Below, one piece after another: positions 1 through 7,962 of a stretch of DNA of 18,559 bases. How positions within the stretch are numbered: position 1 is the first letter of the stretch; each line of letters starts with the position of its first letter. This DNA is from JAHFRG01 sp041495205. Its GTDB lineage: Bacteria > Pseudomonadota > Gammaproteobacteria > Burkholderiales > JAHFRG01. The notes below the pieces were generated by a model. That model was not told the origin of the DNA. It made no database searches and saw only the letters and a list, made by a program, of their open reading frames with translations. The DNA lies in contig JBGQCF010000038.1 in the NCBI GenBank assembly GCA_041495205.1, positions 1 through 18,559 of the forward strand, given 5' to 3'. A program made the position numbers and the translations under genes.

Positions 1-1
1 G

Positions 2-3000
2 CCCACGCAGAACCCAACCGGTGTGTGGGACGCGAACTTCAAGGGGGTGTGGCACCTCACCGAGGCCACGGCGGCAAACCGGCTCGACTCGACTTCCAAC
101 GCAAACACGCTCACCCCCTCCGCGAGTAATCCGACGCAGGTGGTCGCGGGGAAGATCGCTGGGTCGGCGAATTTCGCGGGCGCCAGCATCCAATATCTCA
201 CCGCCACCGCACCGCCGGTGGCCGTAGACGCAGCCGCCAGCGCCAGCATAAGCAGCGGGAGTTCGCTCTCATGGACCCACACGGCCTCGGGCACCAACCG
301 CCTCGTCATTGTCGGGGTGTCGTGGTCCTGCGATAGCTTCACCGCGGGCGCTTGCCCTGCATCGCCCGGCGGTGTCCCTCCCACCATCTCCTCCATTACC
401 TATGGAGGGACTGCGATGACACCGATCGGGAGCAAGAACGTGGCCGATCAGGAGATCGCCCAGTACCAGTTGGTTAATCCGCCAACAGGCGCCCAGACGG
501 TCAGCGTGACGTTTAGCTCGAACGTCAGCCGACCTATCTACGGCGGGTCAGTCTCGTTCACCAACGTTAATCAGACAACGCCGATCGGCACTTTCGCCTC
601 GGCTAGCGGGAATAGCTCGTCCCCCTCGGTCACCGTCGCCAGCGCTGTGGGTGAAATCGTGATCGACACCTTGGATTTCGACACATCGGCCGCGACGTTG
701 ACCGTTGGAGCGGGCCAAACGCAACGGTGGAAAAATGTATTTTCCGCGATGCCTTGGGGGGCCGGGAGCACCGAGGCAGGGGCCGCTTCAGTGACCATGA
801 GCTGGACGGCAAACGTAGCGGACAACTGGGCGATCGGGGCCGTATCGGTGAAACCCGCCGCGGGTTCCAGCCTCATTCTGGGCACGCAGTACACTTTGGA
901 GGCGTGGGTCAATGGCAGCGATATCACTACGAATAAAAGCATTCTTAACAAAAACAGCATCGCCCCAAACAATTCGTACAGGTTACGCTTCAGCAGCGAT
1001 AGGCCCACCAATATAATCTCGTTTGACGGGTCCACTGCGATTAATTTGAACCAATCAGGCACATCCGTCGCCGGGACCTGGTACCACGTGGTCGGGGTCT
1101 ATAACAACCCAACCCTGTACCTGTACCTCAACGGAGTTCTGAATAATTCTTTAGCCACAACCGGCGGCGCGACATTCGCGAGTAACGCCTCGTTTCAAAT
1201 CGGGGCATACGACAGCGGCACCCAGCCCTTCAACGGCATCATCGACGAAGCCCGCGTCTCGAATGTTGCCCGCTCCGCCGGATGGATCCAGACTGAATTC
1301 AACAACGAATCCGCGCCCGGCACGTTCGTCGCAGTGGGGAGTCAGGAGGGGCCGGGCGCCTTAAATGCCTATGAAAGCGCGACCTACAAAGGGGCCATCA
1401 GCGGTTTCCTCAATACCAAGATTGCCGGCACAACCACCGCGAATCTCGATATTATTGCATTGACCACGACTACACCGAAAACCATTGATACCAGCACTAC
1501 GTGGTCAGCTAGAACGGTAAAGGTCGAGGTGCTTGATGCGAGCAATAATACGGGGGCGCTCGATGCGAATAACTGCCGCTCGACCTGGGTGTCGTTAAAT
1601 TCGGTGAATAAAACGTTTCCAAGTTGTAGCTCCCCGAATTGTGGGCGCACGACCATCAGCCTCGCGATGCCGGCCAATTCCTACCCTAATGCGCGGCTGA
1701 GAATCTCTTACCCGACGAGCTCGCCCACGTCGATCGGCTGTTCAACCGACAACTTCGCAATCCGGCCCAGCACGTTCAGCCTCGCCATCACCGACACCGA
1801 CTGGCAGACTACGGGAACCCCCGGCGCTCGCGCCCTTAACCTCCTCGCCTTCAGTGCGACGCCTATCCACAAAGCTGGGCGGCCGTTCAGCGTGCGCGCG
1901 ACCGCGCAAACTTCGGGGGGCGCGACAACGACCAACTATACCGGTGGGCCAACGCCCACTCCGACTTCCTGTGTAGGCGCTGCCTGCACTACGAGCTTCG
2001 GAACTCTAACGCTCGGCACATCGTTTGCGTCGGGGGCGCTCGCCGCCGATACTGCGACCTACAACAACGTAGGCTCGTTTGCGCTGCAGCTCATTGACAC
2101 GTCTTTCTCGAGCGTGGATGCGGTCCCAGGCGATACTCCTCCCAACTGCGCCGGCCAGTATGCGTGCGGCGTGACGGTCAACGTCGGCCGCTTTGTGCCC
2201 GACCATTTCGCGGTTTCTTCGTATAACACGCCGGTATTCGGCAGCGCCTGCGGCTCCTTCACCTATATCGGCCAGGCGTTTAACTACGTAACCGCACCGG
2301 TGATTACGGTCACTGCCCAGGATTTTGCGAACAATACGACTACCCTCTACAACACTACCGGCAGCTGGTTCCGCATCACCAATGCGAGCCTGACTGGCAA
2401 GGCTTATAGCGCGGCGACCGGCACCATGGACGTGAGCGGCCTGCCGGGCACCGATCCAGTGATTGCCTCGTCGGGTTTGGGTGTGGGCACCCTCACTTTC
2501 GGCTCAGGCACCGGACTGCTCTTCACGCGCAGCACGCCCGCGCAGTTCGACGCCGATATCAGCCTCGCGATCAACGTGATTGACGCCGACGGCGTGACCT
2601 ACGCGTCGAACCCGGCGCGTTTCAGCACGGCGACCCTCGGCAACGGCATCGCTTTCAACAACGGCAAGCCGATGCGCTTCGGCCAGCTCGCGCTCGGCAA
2701 CGCGCTGGGATCGGAAGTACTGGATCTGCCGATACCCATCTACACCCAATACTGGAATGGCACCAGCTTTGTGACCAACACCCTGGATTCGTGCACCACG
2801 ATTACCGCAAGCAATATCGCCTTGAGCAATTATCAGGGAAGTATCACCAGCGGCAATCTCGGCATAAGCCACATCAGCATCAGCGGGGCGTTCAATGCCG
2901 GTATAGGCACTTTGAAGCTGACCAAACCTTCGCCTACGCCCACCACTAATGGCAGCGTGGATTTGTGTGTGGACTTGGGAGGAGATGCCACCTGCGTAGC

Positions 3001-3151
3001 GACCCCCGCAGGCATGTCTTACTTGCAGGGCGTATGGTCGGGCACCACCTATACTCTCGACCCCCGCGCACGCGCGGCTTTCGGGTTTGGCAAAGGAAGC
3101 TATAGTGGAGGTGGACTCGATCCTTTTGTTTACCAGCGGGAGAATTACTAA
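2..3151 (+). CDS. mshQ: MshQ-like surface protein, LamG plus DUF6701 (5' partial)
   Basis: This is a large secreted or surface protein associated with MSHA-type pili. The reading frame is already open at the first base (reading PTQNPTGVW), so the GTG at 23 is not a credible start and the N-terminus with its signal peptide lies outside the window. Counting residues from that GTG, 1-60 and 283-445 form the two halves of a LamG/concanavalin-like domain (KGVWHLTEA, then TQYTLEAWVNG, FNGIIDEARVSN). A different beta-rich domain of about 220 residues (61-282) lies between them. From about 455 to the end is DUF6701, the MshQ C-terminal region, with the typical ending DPRARAAFGFGKG...VYQRENY. In MSHA loci such proteins are encoded with the minor pilins and are thought to act at the pilus tip or surface; no catalytic motif is visible. 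Family assignment is firm, exact function is not. Confidence 0.85.
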   Translation, partial: PTQNPTGVWDANFKGVWHLTEATAANRLDSTSNANTLTPSASNPTQVVAGKIAGSANFAGASIQYLTATAPPVAVDAAASASISSGSSLSWTHTASGTNRLVIVGVSWSCDSFTAGACPASPGGVPPTISSITYGGTAMTPIGSKNVADQEIAQYQLVNPPTGAQTVSVTFSSNVSRPIYGGSVSFTNVNQTTPIGTFASASGNSSSPSVTVASAVGEIVIDTLDFDTSAATLTVGAGQTQRWKNVFSAMPWGAGSTEAGAASVTMSWTANVADNWAIGAVSVKPAAGSSLILGTQYTLEAWVNGSDITTNKSILNKNSIAPNNSYRLRFSSDRPTNIISFDGSTAINLNQSGTSVAGTWYHVVGVYNNPTLYLYLNGVLNNSLATTGGATFASNASFQIGAYDSGTQPFNGIIDEARVSNVARSAGWIQTEFNNESAPGTFVAVGSQEGPGALNAYESATYKGAISGFLNTKIAGTTTANLDIIALTTTTPKTIDTSTTWSARTVKVEVLDASNNTGALDANNCRSTWVSLNSVNKTFPSCSSPNCGRTTISLAMPANSYPNARLRISYPTSSPTSIGCSTDNFAIRPSTFSLAITDTDWQTTGTPGARALNLLAFSATPIHKAGRPFSVRATAQTSGGATTTNYTGGPTPTPTSCVGAACTTSFGTLTLGTSFASGALAADTATYNNVGSFALQLIDTSFSSVDAVPGDTPPNCAGQYACGVTVNVGRFVPDHFAVSSYNTPVFGSACGSFTYIGQAFNYVTAPVITVTAQDFANNTTTLYNTTGSWFRITNASLTGKAYSAATGTMDVSGLPGTDPVIASSGLGVGTLTFGSGTGLLFTRSTPAQFDADISLAINVIDADGVTYASNPARFSTATLGNGIAFNNGKPMRFGQLALGNALGSEVLDLPIPIYTQYWNGTSFVTNTLDSCTTITASNIALSNYQGSITSGNLGISHISISGAFNAGIGTLKLTKPSPTPTTNGSVDLCVDLGGDATCVATPAGMSYLQGVWSGTTYTLDPRARAAFGFGKGSYSGGGLDPFVYQRENY

Positions 3152-3152
3152 A

Positions 3153-3200
3153 CGGCTTCACGCTTTTGCGCCAGTGTGGCGAAGCCGGGATTTTTATTTC
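3153..3200 (+). terminator. Probable intrinsic terminator after mshQ
   Basis: Two bases after the mshQ stop there is a hairpin with a perfect 7-bp outer stem, CGGCTTC (3153-3159) pairing with GAAGCCG (3181-3187). A shorter competing stem, CGCC/GGCG, lies inside it. The descending arm is followed by GGATTTTTATTTCTTT, a T-rich run on the + strand. This would end the transcript containing mshQ and separate it from the mshI operon. The 21-nt interior and the interrupted T-run make it less than ideal. Confidence 0.55.
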
Positions 3201-3356
3201 TTTCTTTATGATCTCCAGGCTCGTGCCGGCAACACGGGTATTCAACGCGAAGCCAAATTCCTGGTAATTCATCTCAGCAACCCAACTATTGATTCGCAAG
3301 TGATCTTCCCGTAGGCAATACCCCGTCGTCCGGCGCTTATAAAATCAGAAAAACAT

Positions 3357-3385
3357 TTGACAACAGGAGTTTATTGATTTAGCTT
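3357..3385 (+). promoter_or_regulatory. Possible promoter for the mshI operon
   Basis: In the 265-bp gap between mshQ and mshI there is a perfect -35 hexamer TTGACA (3357-3362). Seventeen bases downstream is TAGCTT (3380-3385), which matches the -10 consensus at only three positions. A promoter is expected here because a terminator-like hairpin lies upstream and the mshI-N genes are tightly packed downstream. The weak -10 keeps this tentative. The rest of the gap (about 3201-3350) holds nothing I recognise. Confidence 0.28.
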
Positions 3386-3416
3386 CAAGCGAACATTATT
3401 TCCGGGCAGTGGGGGA

Positions 3417-4382
3417 ATGGGGTTTTTCAGTAAAACGAAACAACAACCGGGATGGCTGGCCTTAGGCCTCAACGCTCAAGGTGTGAGTATTGCCCATATC
3501 CGGCGCCAGGCCGAGGGCCGACCCGAAGTGCTGCGCTGCGAATTTCATCGCTGGCAGGCGGCCGGCAGCGAGGCGCTGGCAGAACTGTGGAAAGAGGTGC
3601 GCTTCGACCAGTACCGGTGCACCACGCTGCTCAATCTCGGCGAATATCAAATGCTGCAGGTGGAAGCGCCCAATGTGTTGAAGGATGAACTCAAGGCAGC
3701 AATCCGCTGGCGCATCAAGGATTTCCTGAATTACAGTATTGACGACGCGGTAGTGGACGTGCTGGATATCCCGCTGGCGAAAAACGCTCCTGCGCGCACC
3801 CATTCAATGTATGCAGTTGCCGTTCCCAAAGCGGTAATCCAGCAACGCGTGTCGCTGTTTGAAGACGCAAATATCCCGCTGTCGGTAATCGATATTCCGG
3901 AAATGGCACAACGGAATATCGCGGCGCTGTTCGAACGCGAAGGAAAAGGACTGGCGCTGCTGTCGTTTGATAACGAGGGCGGGCTTTTGACCTTGACTTG
4001 CTCCGGAGAACTCTACCTGTCGCGGCGTCTTGAAGTTTCGCTTGGACAGCTTAACGATGCCGATGAAGGTCTGCGCAAGCAAAACTTCGACCGTGTGGTC
4101 CTCGAGTTACAGCGTTCCTTCGATTATTTCGACCGCAGTCACAGTTTTATCACCCTGGACAAGTTGATGCTGGCGCCGTTGCCGGAATCCATCGGGCTCG
4201 AGGCCTATTTCGCGGACAATCTTAACCTGCCGGTGGAAACTCCTTTCGTGCCGGTGGAAACGCTCAATCTGGGGCAGGTGCTGGATTTTACCGCCATTCC
4301 CGATCTCAACGACGGCGAGATGCAAGGCCAGTATTTTCAAGTACTGGGAGCGGCGTTACGTAATGGGGAGAAAGCGCTGTGA
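3417..4382 (+). CDS. mshI: MSHA biogenesis protein MshI (PilM-like)
   Basis: At 321 residues this is a cytoplasmic, actin-fold protein of the PilM/MshI1 type. In type IV pilus systems such a protein docks to the N-terminal tail of the PilN-like partner and links the inner-membrane platform to the motor. Supporting features are the N-terminal GWLALGLNAQGVSIAHI strand-turn-strand, the LLNLGEYQMLQVEAP segment followed by an amphipathic ELKAAIRWRIKDFL helix, and no signal peptide or membrane segment. Synteny with mshI2, mshJ, mshK and mshL makes the call secure although the sequence family is divergent. The ATG is the only start in frame downstream of an in-frame TGA at 3375; the purine run GGGGG directly before it is a poorly spaced ribosome binding site. 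The stop overlaps the GTG start of mshI2 (GTGA). Confidence 0.85.
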   Translation: MGFFSKTKQQPGWLALGLNAQGVSIAHIRRQAEGRPEVLRCEFHRWQAAGSEALAELWKEVRFDQYRCTTLLNLGEYQMLQVEAPNVLKDELKAAIRWRIKDFLNYSIDDAVVDVLDIPLAKNAPARTHSMYAVAVPKAVIQQRVSLFEDANIPLSVIDIPEMAQRNIAALFEREGKGLALLSFDNEGGLLTLTCSGELYLSRRLEVSLGQLNDADEGLRKQNFDRVVLELQRSFDYFDRSHSFITLDKLMLAPLPESIGLEAYFADNLNLPVETPFVPVETLNLGQVLDFTAIPDLNDGEMQGQYFQVLGAALRNGEKAL

Positions 4383-5020
4383 GCCAGCAGATTAACCTAT
4401 TCAGTCCGGTTTTTCTAAAAAAGCAGATAAAAAATTTTTCGACGGTGACCATGCTGCAAGCGCTTGGGCTTATCATTGCGGGGGCGGCGCTTTTATACGG
4501 CTACCTGGTCTACCAACAAACTGCGTTGACCGCGCAGGCGGCGGAAGCCGAGCAAAAACTTGCCGGCGAACGGGAGCGCCTTGCCAAATTCACCAGCGAA
4601 TATGCCCCGCAACAGAAAAGCGCACAGCTCGAAACGGATATAAAAAACGCCGCGGCGCAGTTAAAAGCGCGCATGGAGATGGTAGAGACGCTCAATAACG
4701 GAGCCACCATCGGCAGCACCGAGGGCTATTCGGAATACATGCGCGCATTTGCCAGGCAATCGGTCAACGGTTTGTGGCTGACGGGTTTCGACATCGCCGG
4801 CGCAGGAACCGAATTGTCAATTATTGGGCGGACCGTGCGTCCTGAATTGGTGCCGTTGTTTGTCCAGCACTTAAGCGGCGAGCCGGTCATGAAGGGGCGG
4901 CAGTTTTCTTTCTTGCGGATGAGCTTGCCAGAGCAAGCCAAGAGTGCGGCAAAACCCGGGGGGGATCTGCGCTATCTGGATTTCAATCTGCAATCCGCAG
5001 AATCGGGTAAAGCCCAATGA
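4379..5020 (+). CDS. mshI2: MSHA biogenesis protein MshI2 (PilN-like)
   Basis: This 213-residue protein is a bitopic inner-membrane PilN-like component. It begins with MSQQINLFSP, the short cytoplasmic tail motif that PilN proteins use to bind PilM. One membrane helix follows at about 24-43, a long charged coiled coil at about 48-105 (AEAEQKLAGERERLAKF), and then a small periplasmic domain ending LRYLDFNLQ. The start is GTG, overlapping the mshI stop by four bases, with a good ribosome binding site GGGGAG (4365-4370) eight bases upstream. The conserved tail motif confirms this start. It should pair with MshJ as the PilN/PilO-type heterodimer of the alignment complex. Shewanella-type nomenclature calls this MshI2; some annotations give only 'PilN domain-containing protein'. 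Confidence 0.85.
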   Translation: MSQQINLFSPVFLKKQIKNFSTVTMLQALGLIIAGAALLYGYLVYQQTALTAQAAEAEQKLAGERERLAKFTSEYAPQQKSAQLETDIKNAAAQLKARMEMVETLNNGATIGSTEGYSEYMRAFARQSVNGLWLTGFDIAGAGTELSIIGRTVRPELVPLFVQHLSGEPVMKGRQFSFLRMSLPEQAKSAAKPGGDLRYLDFNLQSAESGKAQ

Positions 5021-5673
5021 AGCTCGATTGGAAAACACTGTCCGACAAGATTGACGGCATGAGCCCGCGCCAGCGCGGGCTCATTTTCGCCGTGGCGGTG
5101 ACGATTGTGGTCGCCCTCGTCAGTAGCCTGTTGATTGAGCCGCAGCTGGCAAAACAAAAGGTGCTTTCCCGGAAGACGGTCCAGCAGCAGAGCGAGATAA
5201 AAAGCATACAGGCGCAACTTCAGGCGATGGCGGAAGCACGCAAAACCGATCCGGATGCGGCCGATCGCGCCAAGCTGGAATCGCTGAGATTGCAGCTGGT
5301 ACAGATTAAAGCTTCACTGCAGGTCAGACAGCAGCATCTGATTCCGCCCGATAAAATCGCCGGATTGCTGGAAGAGATACTCAGCCGCAACCGACAGTTG
5401 CAACTCCTATCGCTGCGAACCCTGCCTGCCAGCTCCGTAAAGGGAGAAGAGGAGCAGGCAGCGGCCGTTGAAAAGGAATTTTTTAAACACGGTATCGAGA
5501 TGACCGTCCGCGGAAGCTATTTTGACTTGCTCGACTACATGGTTCAGCTGGAAAAACTGCCTTGGCGGATGTTCTGGGGCAAGGCCAGCCTGGTTGTAGA
5601 AGCATATCCCGTCTCGCGGATGACCGTGACGCTCTATACCTTGAGCCTGGATAAGGCATGGCTGGTAATATGA
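5017..5673 (+). CDS. mshJ: MSHA biogenesis protein MshJ (PilO/GspM-like)
   Basis: This 218-residue bitopic protein has the PilO/GspM layout. A short cytoplasmic N-terminus containing MSPRQRG is followed by one membrane helix at about 21-40, a coiled coil at about 45-105 with many Gln, Glu and Lys residues, and a periplasmic alpha/beta domain. In that domain, FKHGIEMTVRGSYFDLLDYM and LEKLPWRMFW are typical of MshJ and PilO-like proteins. It starts with ATG in an ATGA overlap with the mshI2 stop, indicating coupled translation. Its role is inferred to be the periplasmic scaffold connecting the inner-membrane platform to MshK and the MshL secretin. Confidence 0.84.
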   Translation: MKLDWKTLSDKIDGMSPRQRGLIFAVAVTIVVALVSSLLIEPQLAKQKVLSRKTVQQQSEIKSIQAQLQAMAEARKTDPDAADRAKLESLRLQLVQIKASLQVRQQHLIPPDKIAGLLEEILSRNRQLQLLSLRTLPASSVKGEEEQAAAVEKEFFKHGIEMTVRGSYFDLLDYMVQLEKLPWRMFWGKASLVVEAYPVSRMTVTLYTLSLDKAWLVI

Positions 5674-6146
5674 AAAAGAACAAAGGCAATAACTGGAACG
5701 CCCAACTGGTGCGGTTGCACCGGGGCGGAGTTTTCCTGTTTTATGCTTGCGGTTTCATTTTTGCCCTGCTTGAATGCCCTGCGCGCGCCGAAAGCCTGCC
5801 AGACCCGACTCGCCCGCCATCGGAATTTGAGGCGCCGGCGCCGGCGGCAGGCGGTGCAGCCGTTCCCAGCGGCGCTCCCTTGTTGCAGTCGGTGCTGATT
5901 TCACCGCAGCATAAAGTTGCTATTATCAGCGGCGAAACGGTCACGCTGGGCGGCAAATACCATACAGCCAGGGTGGTGAAAATCAGCGAAAGCGAAGTGG
6001 TGCTCAACGAGGGGGGCAGCTTGCAGACATTGAAGCTGTTTCCAGGGGTAGAAAAAACGATGTCGCAGATCGGGGAAGCAACTGACTCTACCGGAAAAAA
6101 ATTGCCGCGTAGCAAGCGAAGCGCTGCCGGAAAAGAGAATAAATGA
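5670..6146 (+). CDS. mshK: MSHA biogenesis protein MshK
   Basis: This small periplasmic protein (158 residues from this start) has a PilP/GspC-like role. It has a long, basic signal peptide (MKKNKGN... with hydrophobic FLFYACGFIFALL) and a predicted cut after ARA at residue 40. The mature N-terminus carries DPTRPP (45-50), the hallmark of MshK. A Pro/Ala-rich linker follows, then a small beta domain (LLQSVLISPQHKVAIISGETVTLGGKYHTARVV) resembling the homology region that contacts secretin N-domains. I chose the ATG at 5670 because it forms the same ATGA stop/start overlap seen at the neighbouring junctions and puts KK at the N-terminus. An ATG at 5658 in the same frame would add four residues, and neither has a strong ribosome binding site. 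Confidence 0.82.
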   Translation: MKKNKGNNWNAQLVRLHRGGVFLFYACGFIFALLECPARAESLPDPTRPPSEFEAPAPAAGGAAVPSGAPLLQSVLISPQHKVAIISGETVTLGGKYHTARVVKISESEVVLNEGGSLQTLKLFPGVEKTMSQIGEATDSTGKKLPRSKRSAAGKENK

Positions 6147-7888
6147 ACAGAATTTATTTACTCGCGCTGATACTCAGCCTGTTCGGCTGTAGTTTGAATG
6201 CCAAACACAGCACGACCGCACAGGAGATCAACGCCGAACTGGACAAGGCTGCCGAAAGGAAAGCGGCGCTGGCGCAACCGGAGGCGGTAAGCCAGGCTTT
6301 ACTGCCGCCGCTTACGGTGGAATTGCCCAAACCGGAAGGTGGACCGCAGGAGCGGAAGTTTGACCTGGTGGTCAACAACGCCCCGGCAAACCAGGTCTTA
6401 CTGGCGATTGTCTCGGGCACCGGTTACAGCATGCTGGTGCACCCTGATGTCAAGGAGCCGATTTCAGTCAATCTCAAGGAGGTCAGCTTGTTCGAGGCGC
6501 TGGATGCCGTTCGCGAGCTTTACGGTTACGAGTACAAAGTGGACGGCACGCGCATTTTCATCCAGCCGCTGACCTTGCAGACCCGTGTGTTTCAAATCAG
6601 TTACCTCAACGACCAACGCAAGGGCACTTCCGATATCGCCGTGACCGCCTCGGGCGCAATTACCACTACGGGTGCGGCCGCCGCCGCGGGGGTGGAGAGC
6701 AGTAAACTCACCACCACCACCACCAGCGATTTCTGGGCAGAGCTGGCCAAATCGCTTGCGGCTATCGTGGGTACAGCCGAAGGCCGCAGCGTGGTAGTCA
6801 GCCCGCAATCCGGCGTCATCGTGGTGCGCGCCATGCCTGCGGAGCTGCGCCACGTCACCGCCTACCTGAAAGCGACGCAGCTGAGTGTGGAAAGACAGGT
6901 CATTATCGAGGCGAAAATTCTTGAAGTCCAGCTTAACGAGGGGTTCCAGTCGGGCGTCAATTGGTCCGCATTCAGGAGTGCCGACAATAGCCGGGGATCG
7001 GTATCGCAGCTGACTCCGGGCACGACATTAGCTACCACGGGCCCTTTGACAGGTGGAACGACCACTAGCCCAAGCGGTGGATTGAGCGGTGGATCGCTGG
7101 CCAATGTCACTATAGCCGGCACCCCCATCTCAACTACAGCTCCTGGCAGTAGTATTGCGGCGGCGGCGGCGGCTGGGACACTGTTTGGGCTTGCCTTTCA
7201 GACCAGCAATTTCGCCGCCCTGATCAGCTTTCTGGAAACCCAGGGCAATGTGCACGTGTTGTCCAGCCCGCGCATCGCCACTTTGAACAACCAGAAAGCG
7301 GTACTGAAAGTCGGGCAGGACGAATTGTTTGTGACCAACGTAGTCTCGAGCACCACCACAAGCCAGGGTGTCGTCCAAAGTTCAACGGCTCCGACCATCA
7401 CCTTTCAGTCGTTTTTCTCGGGAGTCGCATTAGACGTCACGCCGCGGATAGACGAAGGCAACAATATCATTTTGCATGTCCACCCCTCTGTCAGCAATGT
7501 CCAGCAAGTAGACAAAACCATTTCGCTGAGCGCGGGCCAAGGTGGTCCCCTGACCATTCCGGTTCCGAGGAGCTCCATCCAGGAAACCGACAGCGTGATT
7601 CGCGCGCAGGACGGCCAGATTGTCGCCATCGGCGGGCTGATTACCCAATCCCAGGTATCGGACCGCTCGCAAATACCCGGGCTGGGAAATATTCCGCTTG
7701 CCGGAAATCTGTTCGGCGAGAGCAACAAGGTTTCGCAAAAAAGAGAGCTGGTGATTCTGCTCAAAGCGACCGTGGTCCACAGCGACAAGGACTGGCAGGA
7801 CGATATTCTGCAAGCACGCGAACGGATGCAAAACCCGCGATACGGTTCCCCCTCTGGCGCGAAATCAGAGACTGGCGCGCAAAAATAA
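6143..7888 (+). CDS. mshL: MSHA secretin MshL (outer-membrane lipoprotein)
   Basis: This 581-residue secretin forms the outer-membrane channel through which the pilus exits. It begins with a lipoprotein signal peptide with lipobox LFGC (lipidated Cys16). It then has an STN-type N0 domain at about 72-140 (FDLVVNNAPANQVLLAIV), an N1-like domain at about 146-245, and the secretin beta domain at about 253-545. The last includes LSSPRIATLNNQKAVLKVG, the VPRSSIQETDSVIRAQDGQ element and the closing ELVILLKATVV. Two low-complexity inserts stand out: Thr/Ala-rich 165-195, and Gly/Thr/Ser/Ala-rich 285-346, the latter ending in an alanine run encoded by GCG repeats. The ATG overlaps the mshK stop by ATGA. 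MshK upstream is the probable periplasmic partner. Confidence 0.92.
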   Translation: MNRIYLLALILSLFGCSLNAKHSTTAQEINAELDKAAERKAALAQPEAVSQALLPPLTVELPKPEGGPQERKFDLVVNNAPANQVLLAIVSGTGYSMLVHPDVKEPISVNLKEVSLFEALDAVRELYGYEYKVDGTRIFIQPLTLQTRVFQISYLNDQRKGTSDIAVTASGAITTTGAAAAAGVESSKLTTTTTSDFWAELAKSLAAIVGTAEGRSVVVSPQSGVIVVRAMPAELRHVTAYLKATQLSVERQVIIEAKILEVQLNEGFQSGVNWSAFRSADNSRGSVSQLTPGTTLATTGPLTGGTTTSPSGGLSGGSLANVTIAGTPISTTAPGSSIAAAAAAGTLFGLAFQTSNFAALISFLETQGNVHVLSSPRIATLNNQKAVLKVGQDELFVTNVVSSTTTSQGVVQSSTAPTITFQSFFSGVALDVTPRIDEGNNIILHVHPSVSNVQQVDKTISLSAGQGGPLTIPVPRSSIQETDSVIRAQDGQIVAIGGLITQSQVSDRSQIPGLGNIPLAGNLFGESNKVSQKRELVILLKATVVHSDKDWQDDILQARERMQNPRYGSPSGAKSETGAQK

Positions 7889-7962
7889 CGGTTTTTGCAA
7901 TCAGGGTTCGGAGTTTTGAGTTAAGCTGTTAAGTTGGCGGCCCGAAACCCGGAACTGAAAAC

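Noticed and set aside
2946..3299. Minus-strand open frame covering the mshQ-mshI gap (ending region reads MNYQEFGFALNTRVAGTSLE)
   Set aside because: About 200 bases of it are antisense to the mshQ 3' end and it crosses the terminator hairpin. The peptide in the gap matches nothing I recognise and no ribosome binding site supports it. A decayed gene remnant cannot be excluded but is not supported.
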